64,000 bases of DNA from Stenotrophomonas sp. BIO128-Bstrain (GCF_030128875.1 NZ_CP124620.1:2728001-2792000); one strand, 5' to 3'; counted from the first letter of the stretch, positions 35,218-42,711 are shown. Notes: generated by a model from the sequence alone, not told the origin. Program-made: numbers and translations.

Positions 35218-37103
35218 GGGTATAGGAAGTTCAACCGCCCTTTTTTGCGAGTCTGGCAGGTAGGAAGCGGCCGCGCAAGCGCCGCTTTGGGCACAGATCG
35301 GGCACAGATCGGGGGTTCATGCGTGGGTTTTCGACATCGCGGGGCCACGCAGCGGCTCAGTGCGTAGCCATTTCTCACCGAATCCCGGCACAGGGCCGAG
35401 CGCAGCCCTGCGGGGTCGTGGCCGCATCGGATCGGACTCTGGCTTGGCTGCCGGCTGTGTGGCCGGCACCTCGTCACGCGGCCGGCGGCGGGGCGCGCGC
35501 TGCGGGCCGGTAGTGCGCTTGCTCCAGCGCGCCGTGCTTCTCGAAGTGGGCGAGGATGGCGCGGATGGCGGTGGGTTCCTCGATGCTGGCGACGATCCGT
35601 ACCGCGCCGCCGCAGTGGGCGCAGGTGGTGATGTCGATGGAAAAGACCCGCTTGAGCCGTTGCGCCCAGCTCATCGCACGGCGCTTCTGCTCGGGGCTGC
35701 GCGGCGCGTCGTTCGCGCTTGCGTCCGCCGGCTCCACAGCGGCGTCATGCCGCCTGCCGCGCCCCGATGGCGTCAACTGTGCGCGCAGGGCGGCGTTCGG
35801 GGCAAACACCCCGTGGAAGCGGGTCAGGTGGGCGCGCGGTGGCGGGACCAGCGCCGCCAGCTTGGCGATGAAATCCACCGGATCCCATTCCACATGCGTG
35901 GTGCCATTGCGCCACGGGGTCTTGAGCTGGTAACGCACCCTGCCCTGGAGCGCTATCGACAGCCGCTGCTCGCTGATCGCCGGGCGCGTGATGTAGCGGC
36001 ACAGCTTTTCGAGCTTGTGGCTTTCGTGTGCTTCCGCGGCCACGCCGGCATGCAGCGAGAAGCCGCCGACCTTGCCGGCATCGCCCTCCAGCGAGCCTGC
36101 GTCACCGGGCAATGTTTGCAGCGTGACGACCTTGCGGCCAGCGTCGCGACCGGTGGCGATGCGGTAGGTCATCGAACTCATCCGCAGCCCATCCATGCCG
36201 TCGTCGCTACCCGCGCTGTCGGACAGGAACACGGATTCGTCTTCGCCTTCGAGCCAGCCGCGGCGCGACAGGTGCCGGCACACGCGATGCGCGATGGTGT
36301 TGGCGAGCTGCGTCAGTTGCGCAGAGGTGGGGGCGCGGCGCAGGCGCGGCTTGCGCCGCGGGGGCTCGACGTTCGCGTCGTACACGCCGTCGAGCCACAG
36401 CATGTGGAAGTGGATGTTGAGATTCAGCGCGCTGCCGAAGCGCTGGATCAGGGTCACCACGCCGCATTGCGCCGTATCCCGCGGCACGCCGGCCTGATCG
36501 GCAAGCCAACCGGCGATCACACGATGCACGATGCCCAGCACCGGGCTGATGGCCTCCGGCTTGCTGGCGAACAGGAAGCGCAACGGGTAGGGGAAACTCA
36601 GCACCCATTGCCGCACCGGCCGCGGGCCGAACACCTCGTCCACCAGATGCCGCGCCGACTCGGCCATGCGCCGTGCGCCGCAGCTCGGGCACAGCCCGCG
36701 CTTCTTGCAGGAATACGCCACCAGCCTCTCGGCACGACAGTGCTCGCAGACCACGCGCAGGAAGCCGTGCTCGAGCACGCCGCAGCGCAGGTAGGTCTCG
36801 AACTCCTCGCGCACATACTCGGGCAGCGGGCGGTCTTCGGCCTCAAGACGCGCGATGAAGTCCGGGTAGTGCGCCTGCACTAGCGCGTACAGCAGCGTGC
36901 GCTCGGGAACATGGCGTGCGTAGCTCGGCGCGGCCGCCAGCGCGGTGTTTGCGGCACGGGCGACACGCGGCGCGGCGCGTCCCTCCGGTGCGGTGAGGCA
37001 CAGCACGGAACGATCCTGCGCATCGACGGCTGCACAGTGTTCCGCGCGGCCTCATCGCCGCCCATCGGCATTTCTCCCGCGCATGGGTAAGACATCGGCG
37101 CGG
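35218..37103 (-). mobile_element. ISCR/IS91-type element, copy F (complete, divergent terIS half)
   Basis: 1886 bp from oriIS (35218) to a terIS end recognisable by similarity to D/E: GTAAGACATCGGCGCGG here against GTCAGACATTGCCGCGG there, ending about 37103. The leader also aligns (ACGGCTGCACAGTGTTCCGCG). The shared oriIS end carries one change, GGCAGGTAGG, also found in copy G. Confidence 0.85.
35474..37006 (-). CDS. ISCR/IS91-family transposase (copy F)
   Basis: 510 aa with intact zinc cysteines, LNLNIHFHML, KLCRYITRP and CAHCGG. The N-terminus is its own version (LCLTAPEGRAAPRVARAA) and the C-terminal linker differs (RRHDAAVEPADASANDAP, with APNAALRAQL), while the centre is E-like. RLSIALQGRVRY replaces RLSISPQGRVRY. 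An intact frame suggests a functional enzyme. It shows that at least two ISCR lineages have exchanged segments in this window. Confidence 0.92.
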   Translation of the reverse strand: MLCLTAPEGRAAPRVARAANTALAAAPSYARHVPERTLLYALVQAHYPDFIARLEAEDRPLPEYVREEFETYLRCGVLEHGFLRVVCEHCRAERLVAYSCKKRGLCPSCGARRMAESARHLVDEVFGPRPVRQWVLSFPYPLRFLFASKPEAISPVLGIVHRVIAGWLADQAGVPRDTAQCGVVTLIQRFGSALNLNIHFHMLWLDGVYDANVEPPRRKPRLRRAPTSAQLTQLANTIAHRVCRHLSRRGWLEGEDESVFLSDSAGSDDGMDGLRMSSMTYRIATGRDAGRKVVTLQTLPGDAGSLEGDAGKVGGFSLHAGVAAEAHESHKLEKLCRYITRPAISEQRLSIALQGRVRYQLKTPWRNGTTHVEWDPVDFIAKLAALVPPPRAHLTRFHGVFAPNAALRAQLTPSGRGRRHDAAVEPADASANDAPRSPEQKRRAMSWAQRLKRVFSIDITTCAHCGGAVRIVASIEEPTAIRAILAHFEKHGALEQAHYRPAARAPPPAA

Positions 37104-37212
37104 CGCAGCGTAGCAAATCACCTACCTGAGGGCACCTCTAAAAACCCCCGCTCTCGCGCCAGCAGCCCTCAGCAGAGTGCCCCGCTGACGGCATCAGGGT
37201 GATCCTCCGGGT

Positions 37213-37309
37213 ACAACAACTGCGGCGCATGACAATCGATCCTGAAGCTGGCCAGAAACCGGCGGACAACCCGCAAAACGGGGATGAGAGTTCCCGATTC
37301 GACTGCGGC
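37213..37309. repeat. 97-bp direct repeat, copy 1
   Basis: From ACAACAACTGCGGCGCATG to GACTGCGGC this stretch is repeated at 37362-37458 with only a few mismatches (CAATCGAT versus CAATGAAT, GACTGCGGC versus GACTGTGGC). The period is 149 bp. It includes the inverted pair CGGCGGACAACCCGC / GCGGG-like bases, so a structured RNA or REP-like unit is possible. Confidence 0.8.
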
Positions 37310-37361
37310 GCAGAGGGTCAGGTCTAGAATTGTTGCACCGCGTCGCATTCAGCAACAAAGC

Positions 37362-37458
37362 ACAACAACTGCGGCGCATGACAATGAATCCTGAAGCTGG
37401 CCAGAAACCGGCGGACAACCCGCAAAACGGGGATGAGAGTTCCCGATTCGACTGTGGC
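37362..37458. repeat. 97-bp direct repeat, copy 2
   Basis: Second unit of the pair described at 37213-37309, separated from it by 52 bp of unrelated sequence. The unit contains no open frame shared by both copies. Confidence 0.8.
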
Positions 37459-37937
37459 AGCAAGGCGCAGGTCCATGCAGCATTTCATCACTGAGAGACT
37501 TTTTCGCCGCCTTCAGGCTGTTGAGGAAGCGTCTGTAGATGCAGCCGCTGCGCGAGCGATTGCAGGCGGCGCAGCAGTGATTCATGGTTGCCGAATCTGC
37601 TGCGGCCAGGCCTCCCGCTGACGCAGTGCTGGACCTGCCACGCGCAACCCGAATCGAGGTCTTGTCCGGCACGCTAGATTTCCCTCTGATGCCCACCTTA
37701 GCAGCGGCCGAAGGGTTGTCAACAACTTTTCAGCGGGGAAATCGCCAGCCGCATCAATGGCTTGCAACAACCTTTAGAGAATTGTTCAAGGCTTATCCAC
37801 AAGTTGCTGATCCGTCTCAATTTTTGAGATTGAACGGAAGTTCAGGGGTGTGGACAGAGCGTGAAACATCGCTCGCGCATTCATGCGGGACGGGCAGGAA
37901 GCGGCGCCAGACTGCGCAAACCGTGCACAATGAGGCC

Positions 37938-38690
37938 ATGTGCCTGCTCGCTCTTGGCTGGATGCACCACCCGCGCTGGCGGCTGGTGATGACCGGCAAC
38001 CGTGATGAGTTCCACGCCCGCCCGACAGCGGCGCTGGCCCCCTGGCAAGATGAGACCTCCGTCATCGGGGGGCGCGACCTGCGCTCCGGCGGCGGCTGGG
38101 CCGGCGTCGGTGCGGGTGGACGCATGGCCGTGGTCACCAATGTCCGCGACCCGCTGGCCGCACAGACCGGTCCTTCACGGGGTGCGCTGGTGGCCGACTT
38201 CCTGCGCGGCCGCGACCCCGCCGCCGTGCATATCGACCGACTGGCAACGGTGGCCGGCGCCTACGCCCCATTCAACCTGCTGCTGGCCGATAGCGACAGC
38301 CTGGAGTTCCTGGGCAACCACCCTGCCGAGCGCCAGCGCCTGGGCCCGGGCGTGCATGGCATGTCCAACGGCGCGCTGGACGCACCTTGGCCGAAGACCC
38401 GACGACTGATGGCCGCGCTTGAAGCCTGGTTCGAGGCCGGCGATGAGGACCTGACCCCGCTCTGGGCCGCCCTGGCGGACGAACATCGCCCCGCCGACAG
38501 CGACCTGCCCGACACCGGCATCGGATTGGAACGCGAGCGCTGGCTGAGCCCGGCCTTCATCCGCGGCGACGACTATGGCACCCGCGCCAGCACGGTGCTG
38601 CTGATCGATGCCGAAGGGCACGGGCAGATCCACGAGCGTCGCTTCGGCCCTCAGGGCGCAGCCAACGGACAGAGCCACGTCATTTTCTGA
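37938..38690 (+). CDS. NRDE family protein (TANGO2-like)
   Basis: 250 aa. It starts MCLLALGWMHHPRWRLVM with the family hallmark TGNRDEFHARPT at about 20-31, followed by GGRDLRSGGGWAGVGAGGR and VTNVRDP. The N-terminal MC suggests an N-terminal-nucleophile hydrolase fold, as proposed for this family; the biochemical role is unclear. ATG 37938 is chosen because the NRDE family begins at MC; the frame stays open upstream without a family match. The SMAG palindromes lie directly downstream. Stenotrophomonas-like composition. Confidence 0.88.
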   Translation: MCLLALGWMHHPRWRLVMTGNRDEFHARPTAALAPWQDETSVIGGRDLRSGGGWAGVGAGGRMAVVTNVRDPLAAQTGPSRGALVADFLRGRDPAAVHIDRLATVAGAYAPFNLLLADSDSLEFLGNHPAERQRLGPGVHGMSNGALDAPWPKTRRLMAALEAWFEAGDEDLTPLWAALADEHRPADSDLPDTGIGLERERWLSPAFIRGDDYGTRASTVLLIDAEGHGQIHERRFGPQGAANGQSHVIF

Positions 38691-38732
38691 CCCGGTCACG
38701 CTGGCCGCTGGCCGGAACCTCTTTTCAGCAGG

Positions 38733-38808
38733 GTAGTGCCGGCCACTGGCCGGCAACCTCCGGATTTTCAGGCAGGCCACGCAGCTGCCGGCCAGCGGCC
38801 GGCACTAC
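38733..38808. repeat. Inverted pair of SMAG/GTAG palindromes (REP-like)
   Basis: The left unit starts GTAGTGCCGGCC at 38733. The right unit, inverted, ends GCCGGCACTAC at 38808. Each can form a GC-rich hairpin with the GTAG head. This matches the SMAG repeats known from Stenotrophomonas maltophilia, which occur as singles and inverted pairs between genes. A third, degenerate arm (CTGGCCGCTGGCCGG) starts at 38701. They may stabilise or end the NRDE transcript. Confidence 0.85.
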
Positions 38809-38941
38809 CGCACGCATGTCGTCATTGACGTGGCGGTCGTCGTCAGCGCAGCGCGCCTGATACGTCATTCAGCTTCCAGCCGCGACCGCGATCCGCCCTC
38901 GCCAGAGGGCTTTCAGCATCGCAGCCACCCGACTGTGCCCT

Positions 38942-38970
38942 TTTCGCAATCGGCCCTGTGCCTATATAAT
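38942..38970 (+). promoter_or_regulatory. Probable sigma-70 promoter of the DM13 gene
   Basis: A perfect TATAAT (38965-38970) lies about 75 bp before the DM13 start codon. A weak -35 (TTTCGC, 38942-38947) is at 17-bp spacing. The -10 is the only consensus hexamer in this GC-rich stretch. Confidence 0.55.
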
Positions 38971-39044
38971 GTCGGCCCTGACCTCCCAGGGTGGTCAGGC
39001 CCGGCACTTCGCCGCGCGATCGATCGCAACCACAAGGAGGCCCC

Positions 39045-39524
39045 ATGCGCCGCATCCTCATCCTGCTCGCCACCCACCTGCTCACCCTCGGCCTGGGCTT
39101 CGGCCTGGGCGTCTATCTCCTGCCGATCCTGATCGCCCCCGATGACCCGCCGGTTGCGCAGGTGCAGGCGGCCATGAAAGACGCCCCCTACCGCACCACC
39201 TTTCGCCGCGACCTCAAGGGCAGTGATGCGGTGCATTGGGCGGAAGGCAACGTCAGCGTCAGCCCGCGCCAGGTCGCGTTCGACGGCAAGATGGGTCCGG
39301 GTCCGGATTACAAGGTGTACCTGGTCCGTGACTTCGTCGACAACAAGGCCGATTTCCTGAAGATCAAGGCACAGGCCCAGCGCATCGGCGAGGTGAAGAC
39401 CTTCAACCGTTTCCTGGTGGACGTGCCTGAAAGCGTCAACGTGGACGATTACACCACCGTAGTGGTGTGGTGCGAACGGTTCGAGCAGTTCATTTCCGCC
39501 GGGCAGTACCGCACGCCGGGTTGA
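39045..39524 (+). CDS. DM13-domain protein with N-terminal membrane anchor
   Basis: 159 aa. One N-terminal hydrophobic segment (ILILLATHLLTLGLGFGLGV) acts as signal or anchor. The following domain (GNVSVSPRQVAFDGKMGPGP, YKVYLVRDFVDN, NVDDYTTVVVWCERFEQFIS) matches the DM13 fold, proposed to mediate electron transfer with a single conserved cysteine (VVWCERF). An AAGGAGG box precedes ATG 39045 by four bases. It is followed by the palindrome into which the IS110 element inserted. Confidence 0.78.
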   Translation: MRRILILLATHLLTLGLGFGLGVYLLPILIAPDDPPVAQVQAAMKDAPYRTTFRRDLKGSDAVHWAEGNVSVSPRQVAFDGKMGPGPDYKVYLVRDFVDNKADFLKIKAQAQRIGEVKTFNRFLVDVPESVNVDDYTTVVVWCERFEQFISAGQYRTPG

Positions 39525-39550
39525 ACAACATCCCAAGCATCTGGGCGAAG

Positions 39551-39567
39551 AGCAGCCGAGCATGGCT
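39551..39567. repeat. Left half of a Stenotrophomonas-type palindrome split by IS110
   Basis: AGCAGCCGAGCATGGCT is the first half of a palindrome whose second half, CGGCTCTAC, begins at 40768. An intact, inverted version of the same repeat (GTAGAGCCGAGCCATGCTC) follows at 40778. The comparison fixes the element ends. Confidence 0.75.
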
Positions 39568-39787
39568 TGTATGTTCCTCCCGGCTCCTACGCGGTATGTA
39601 GGAGCCAGGGTGGAGGGACCGTCAACATGATATCTGCGGATAGCAGCCGACAGACGAGCCGAGCGATCCCCATCCCGCACCTTAACGTCGATAAAGGATC
39701 TAGCGGCCTTTGAGGACCGCCGATGTAGGCAAGCCAACGTGGTGCGGTACCACCCCAGCCCCTCAACAATAGCTGGGAGTTGCGCAG
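39568..39787 (+). ncRNA. Predicted IS110 bridge RNA (noncoding left end)
   Basis: IS110-group elements encode a bridge RNA in the noncoding end upstream of the recombinase. This leader begins with a 9-bp hairpin (GGCTCCTAC 39582-39590 / GTAGGAGCC 39598-39606). AGGATCT at 39695-39701 equals the last seven bases of the element (40761-40767), as a donor guide should. CAAG at 39730-39733 is complementary to CTTG across the left border (39566-39569). GAGCCGAG at 39656-39663 is complementary to CTCGGCTC at the right border (40766-40773), as a target guide should be. The left target guide is not clear. Exact RNA ends are unknown. Confidence 0.6.
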
Positions 39788-40750
39788 ATGTCAGATCATT
39801 TGGCCGTCGGCATCGATGCCGACTCAAAGAGCCTTGTGGTGGCACGCCATGGCACCAAAGGCAGCACTCGAATCCCCAATTCAGCGTCAGCCATCGGTAA
39901 GTGGCTGTCCACTCTGCCGGTCGGGTCTCGCATTGGAGTGGAAGCAACCAATCGCTACCACGAGCTTGTGGTTCAAGCTGCCCAGAAGGCCGGCCACGTC
40001 GTCTTTGTGCTCAATCCGCGCGACATCAAACATTACGCCAAGGGCGTGGCCTGCCGCGGCAAAACCGACTCAGGTGACGCGCAGGTCATTGCGCGTTACA
40101 TCGCCAAGGAGGCCGACAATCTGCATGAGCATGTCGCCCGATCGCCTGCGCAGGAGCAGCTGCATGTGCTGCTCCAGCAACGTGACAGCCTGGTCCGGAG
40201 CAAGGCGAAGTTGAATCTCTCGCTAGGCGCGGGGGCGTCGGAGTCGGCCATCTTTGGGCGCATCTTCGATGGTCTGAAAGAGGCCATTGCCCTGCTCGAC
40301 CAACAGATTCAGCAGCTGTGCCGCAGTGGCGAACAGCGCGACCTGTATCGGCGGATCATGACCATTCCGGGGGTTGGGCCGACGGTAGCGGCCTTCGTCA
40401 CCCATCACATCACACGATGGCCCTTGACCAGCTCGGACGCCTGGATCGCCTGTACCGGCCTGGATCCGCGCCCCAACGAATCCGGCGCCCGGATCGGTAG
40501 GCGGCGCCTGTCCAAGCGCGGCAACGCCAGCCTGCGCCAGATCCTCTACATGGCGGCCATGGGACTGACCCGCTCCAAAAATGGCAAAGCCCTTTACAAC
40601 GCCATCCGCGAACGCGGCCACAGCAGTACTGCCAGTTTCAACATCCTGGCCAGAAAGCTGGCCAGGATCGCTTGGGGCGTCTTCAAGAGCGGCCGGGACT
40701 TTGACCCGGCCATGCTGAAAGTGGGTCAAGCCTGCTTCCAGCAGGCTTGA
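39788..40750 (+). CDS. IS110-family recombinase (DEDD transposase)
   Basis: 320 aa. The N-terminal DEDD/RuvC-like domain starts with GIDADSKSLVVA (first Asp), then GVEATNRYHE (Glu), with KTDSGDAQVIARY supplying the last Asp pair. The C-terminal Tnp_20 domain shows MTIPGVGPTVAAFVTHHI, CTGLDPRPNESG and GRRRLSKRGNASLRQILYMA, where the serine of GNASLR is the proposed nucleophile. Such enzymes recombine donor and target guided by the bridge RNA. Frame intact, so the element is probably active. Confidence 0.93.
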   Translation: MSDHLAVGIDADSKSLVVARHGTKGSTRIPNSASAIGKWLSTLPVGSRIGVEATNRYHELVVQAAQKAGHVVFVLNPRDIKHYAKGVACRGKTDSGDAQVIARYIAKEADNLHEHVARSPAQEQLHVLLQQRDSLVRSKAKLNLSLGAGASESAIFGRIFDGLKEAIALLDQQIQQLCRSGEQRDLYRRIMTIPGVGPTVAAFVTHHITRWPLTSSDAWIACTGLDPRPNESGARIGRRRLSKRGNASLRQILYMAAMGLTRSKNGKALYNAIRERGHSSTASFNILARKLARIAWGVFKSGRDFDPAMLKVGQACFQQA

Positions 40751-40767
40751 CCACGAACATAGGATCT

Positions 40768-40805
40768 CGGCTCTACTGTAGAGCCGAGCCATGCTCGGCC
40801 TACCG
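40768..40805. repeat. Right half of the split palindrome plus an intact inverted unit
   Basis: CGGCTCTAC completes the half repeat at 39551-39567; TGTAGAGCCGAGCCATGC and the following CTCGGCCTAC form a second unit in inverted orientation. It lies between the IS110 element and rnpB and resembles the GTAG-headed repeats of Stenotrophomonas. Confidence 0.7.
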
Positions 40806-40811
40806 TAAGAA

Positions 40812-41048
40812 AGAGGCGGAGCCGGCCGATAAGCCGGGTTCTGTCGTGGACAGTCATTCCTCTAGGCGTTACGTCACCGCAACGCTCAAGCAACCTACCC
40901 GGATCCAACGCGGGCCGCGCCAAAGGATCCCTATTTGGTCTTGCTCCAGGTGGGGTTTGCCGTGCCGGTCTGTTGCCAGACTCGCGGTGCGCTCTTACCG
41001 CACCATTTCACCCTTACCGGCCTTCCGAAGAAGACGTAGGCGGTATCT
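40812..41048 (-). ncRNA. rnpB: RNase P RNA, 3' part only (cut by oriIS)
   Basis: Read on the minus strand, this region contains hallmark A-type RNase P RNA segments: AAGGGTGAAATGGTGCGGTAAG, written here as AAGGGTGAAATGGTGC then GGTAAGAGCGCACC, followed by GCAAACCCCACCTGGAGCAA, GGTAGGTTGCTTGAG and CGACAGAACCCGGCTTATCG near the 3' end. The 5' part, including the first strand of helix P1 and the beginning of the catalytic core, is missing beyond 41048, where the oriIS of copy G starts. The truncated RNA cannot process tRNA; every bacterium of this type needs an intact copy. The 3' end near 40812 is estimated. Confidence 0.88.
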
Positions 41049-42711
41049 TGGGTATAGGAAGTTCAACCGCCCTTTTTTGCGAGTCTGGCAGGTAGGAAGC
41101 GGCCGCGCAAGCGCCGCTTTGGGCACAGATCGGGCACAGATCGGGGGTTCATGCGTGGGTTTTCGACATCGCGGGGCCACGCAGCGGCTCAGTGCGTAGC
41201 CATTTCTCACCGAATCCCGGCACAGGGCCGAGCGCAGCCCTGCGGGGTCGTGGCCGCATCGGATCGGACTCTGGCTTGGCTGCCGGCTGTGTGGCCGGCA
41301 CCTCGTCACGCGGCCGGCGGCGGGGCGCGCGCTGCGGGCCGGTAGTGCGCTTGCTCCAGCGCGCCGTGCTTCTCGAAGTGGGCGAGGATGGCGCGGATGG
41401 CGGTGGGTTCCTCGATGCTGGCGACGATCCGTACCGCGCCGCCGCAGTGGGCGCAGGTGGTGATGTCGATGGAAAAGACCCGCTTGAGCCGTTGCGCCCA
41501 GCTCATCGCACGGCGCTTCTGCTCGGGGCTGCGCGGCTCGTCGTGGGCGCTTGCGTCAACCGGCGCCGCATCGCCCGCAGGCCGCTTGCCGCGCCCCGAG
41601 GGCGTCAGCTGCGCACGCAGGTTTGCATTCGGGGCGAATACGCCGTGGAAGCGGGTGAGATGCGCGCGAGGTGGCGGGACCAGTGCCGCCAGCTTGGCGA
41701 TGAAGTCCACCGCATCCCATTCGACATGCGTGGTCCCATTTCGCCACGGCGTCTTGAGCTGATACCGCACCCTACCCTGCGGTGAGATCGACAGCCGCTG
41801 CTCGCTGATCGCCGGGCGCGTGATGTAGCGGCACAGCTTTTCGAGCTTGTGGCTTTCGTGTGCTTCCGCGGCCACGCCGGCATGCAGCGAGAAGCCACCG
41901 ACCTTGCCGGCATCGCCCTCCAGCGAGCCTGCGTCACCGGGCAATGTTTGCAGCGTGACGACCTTGCGGCCAGCGTCGCGACCGGTGGCGATGCGGTAGG
42001 TCATCGAACTCATCCGCAGCCCATCCATGCCGTCGTCGCTACCCGCGCTGTCGGACAGGAACACGGATTCGTCTTCGCCTTCGAGCCAGCCGCGGCGCGA
42101 CAGGTGCCGGCAGACGCGATGCGCGATGGTGTTGGCGAGCTGCGTCAGTTGCGCAGAGGTGGGGGCGCGGCGCAGGCGCGGCTTGCGCCGCGGGGGCTCG
42201 ACGTTCGCGTCGTACACGCCGTCGAGCCACAGCATGTGGAAGTGAACATTCAGGTTCAGCGCGCTGCCGAAGCGCTGGATCAGGGTCACCACGCCGCATT
42301 GCGCCGTATCCCGCGGCACGCCGGCCTGATCGGCAAGCCAACCGGCGATCACGCGCTGCACGATGCCCAGCACCGGGCCAATGGCTTCTGGCTTGCTGGC
42401 GAACAGGAAACGCAAGGGGTACGGAAAGCTCAGCACCCATTGCCGCACCGGCCGCGGGCCGAACACCTCGTCCACCAGATGCCGCGCCGACTCGGCCATG
42501 CGCCGCGCGCCGCAGCTGGGGCAGAAGCCGCGCTTCTTGCAGGAATACGCCACCAGCCTCTCGGCACGACAGTGCTCGCAGACCACGCGCAGGAAGCCGT
42601 GCTCGAGCACGCCGCAGCGCAGGTAGGTCTCGAACTCCTCGCGCACATACTCGGGCAGCGGGCGGTCTTCTACCTCACGGCGCGCGAGAAAGTCCGGCCA
42701 ATGCGCCTGCA
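41049..42711 (-). mobile_element. ISCR/IS91-type element, copy G (5' truncated)
   Basis: Intact oriIS end at 41049 abutting rnpB; transposase coding region 41306-42711 without start codon, leader or terIS. The 5' breakpoint falls at transposase codon ~44, within a base or two of the position where copy C is broken. Next to it lies PilZ sequence. Confidence 0.88.
41306..42711 (-). pseudogene. ISCR transposase, N-terminally truncated (copy G)
   Basis: About 468 residues from QAHWPDFLARREVEDRPLPE to RPAARAPPPAA, with zinc cysteines, LNLNVHFHML, KLCRYITRP and CAHCGG present. It combines A-like N-terminal sequence, D-like VPRDTAQCGVVTLIQR, and A-like DGVYDANVEPPRRK. An open frame continuing into the PilZ side is accidental. 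Confidence 0.88.

Larger units (their letters stand above)
37104..37937. other. 834-bp region without a gene: repeats and a DnaA-box-like site
   Basis: No protein-coding frame is convincing. It holds the 97-bp direct repeat pair (37213-37309, 37362-37458) and a less GC-rich segment from about 37690 to 37850. A perfect TTATCCACA (37793-37801) and the short inverted repeat TCTCAATTTTTGAGA near 37818 lie in that segment. The promoter of the downstream NRDE gene probably lies at its right end. Confidence 0.5.
39568..40767 (+). mobile_element. Complete IS110-family element inserted in a palindrome
   Basis: 1200 bp without terminal inverted repeats. Its limits are set by restoring the palindrome AGCATGGCT/CGGCTCTAC on removal, with CT shared by both borders (39566-39567 and 40766-40767) as the probable recombination core. 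The 220-bp noncoding left end and only 17 bp after the recombinase stop place it in the IS110 group rather than IS1111. It does not generate a longer target duplication, as usual for this family. Confidence 0.85.

Noticed and set aside
37690..37860. Chromosomal replication origin
   Set aside because: Only one perfect DnaA box is visible and dnaA, dnaN, rpmH and similar neighbours are absent. Kept only as a low-interest observation.
5442..42711. CRISPR-like periodic repeats
   Set aside because: The repetition is due to whole ISCR copies kilobases apart. No array of short repeats with unique spacers was seen anywhere in the window.
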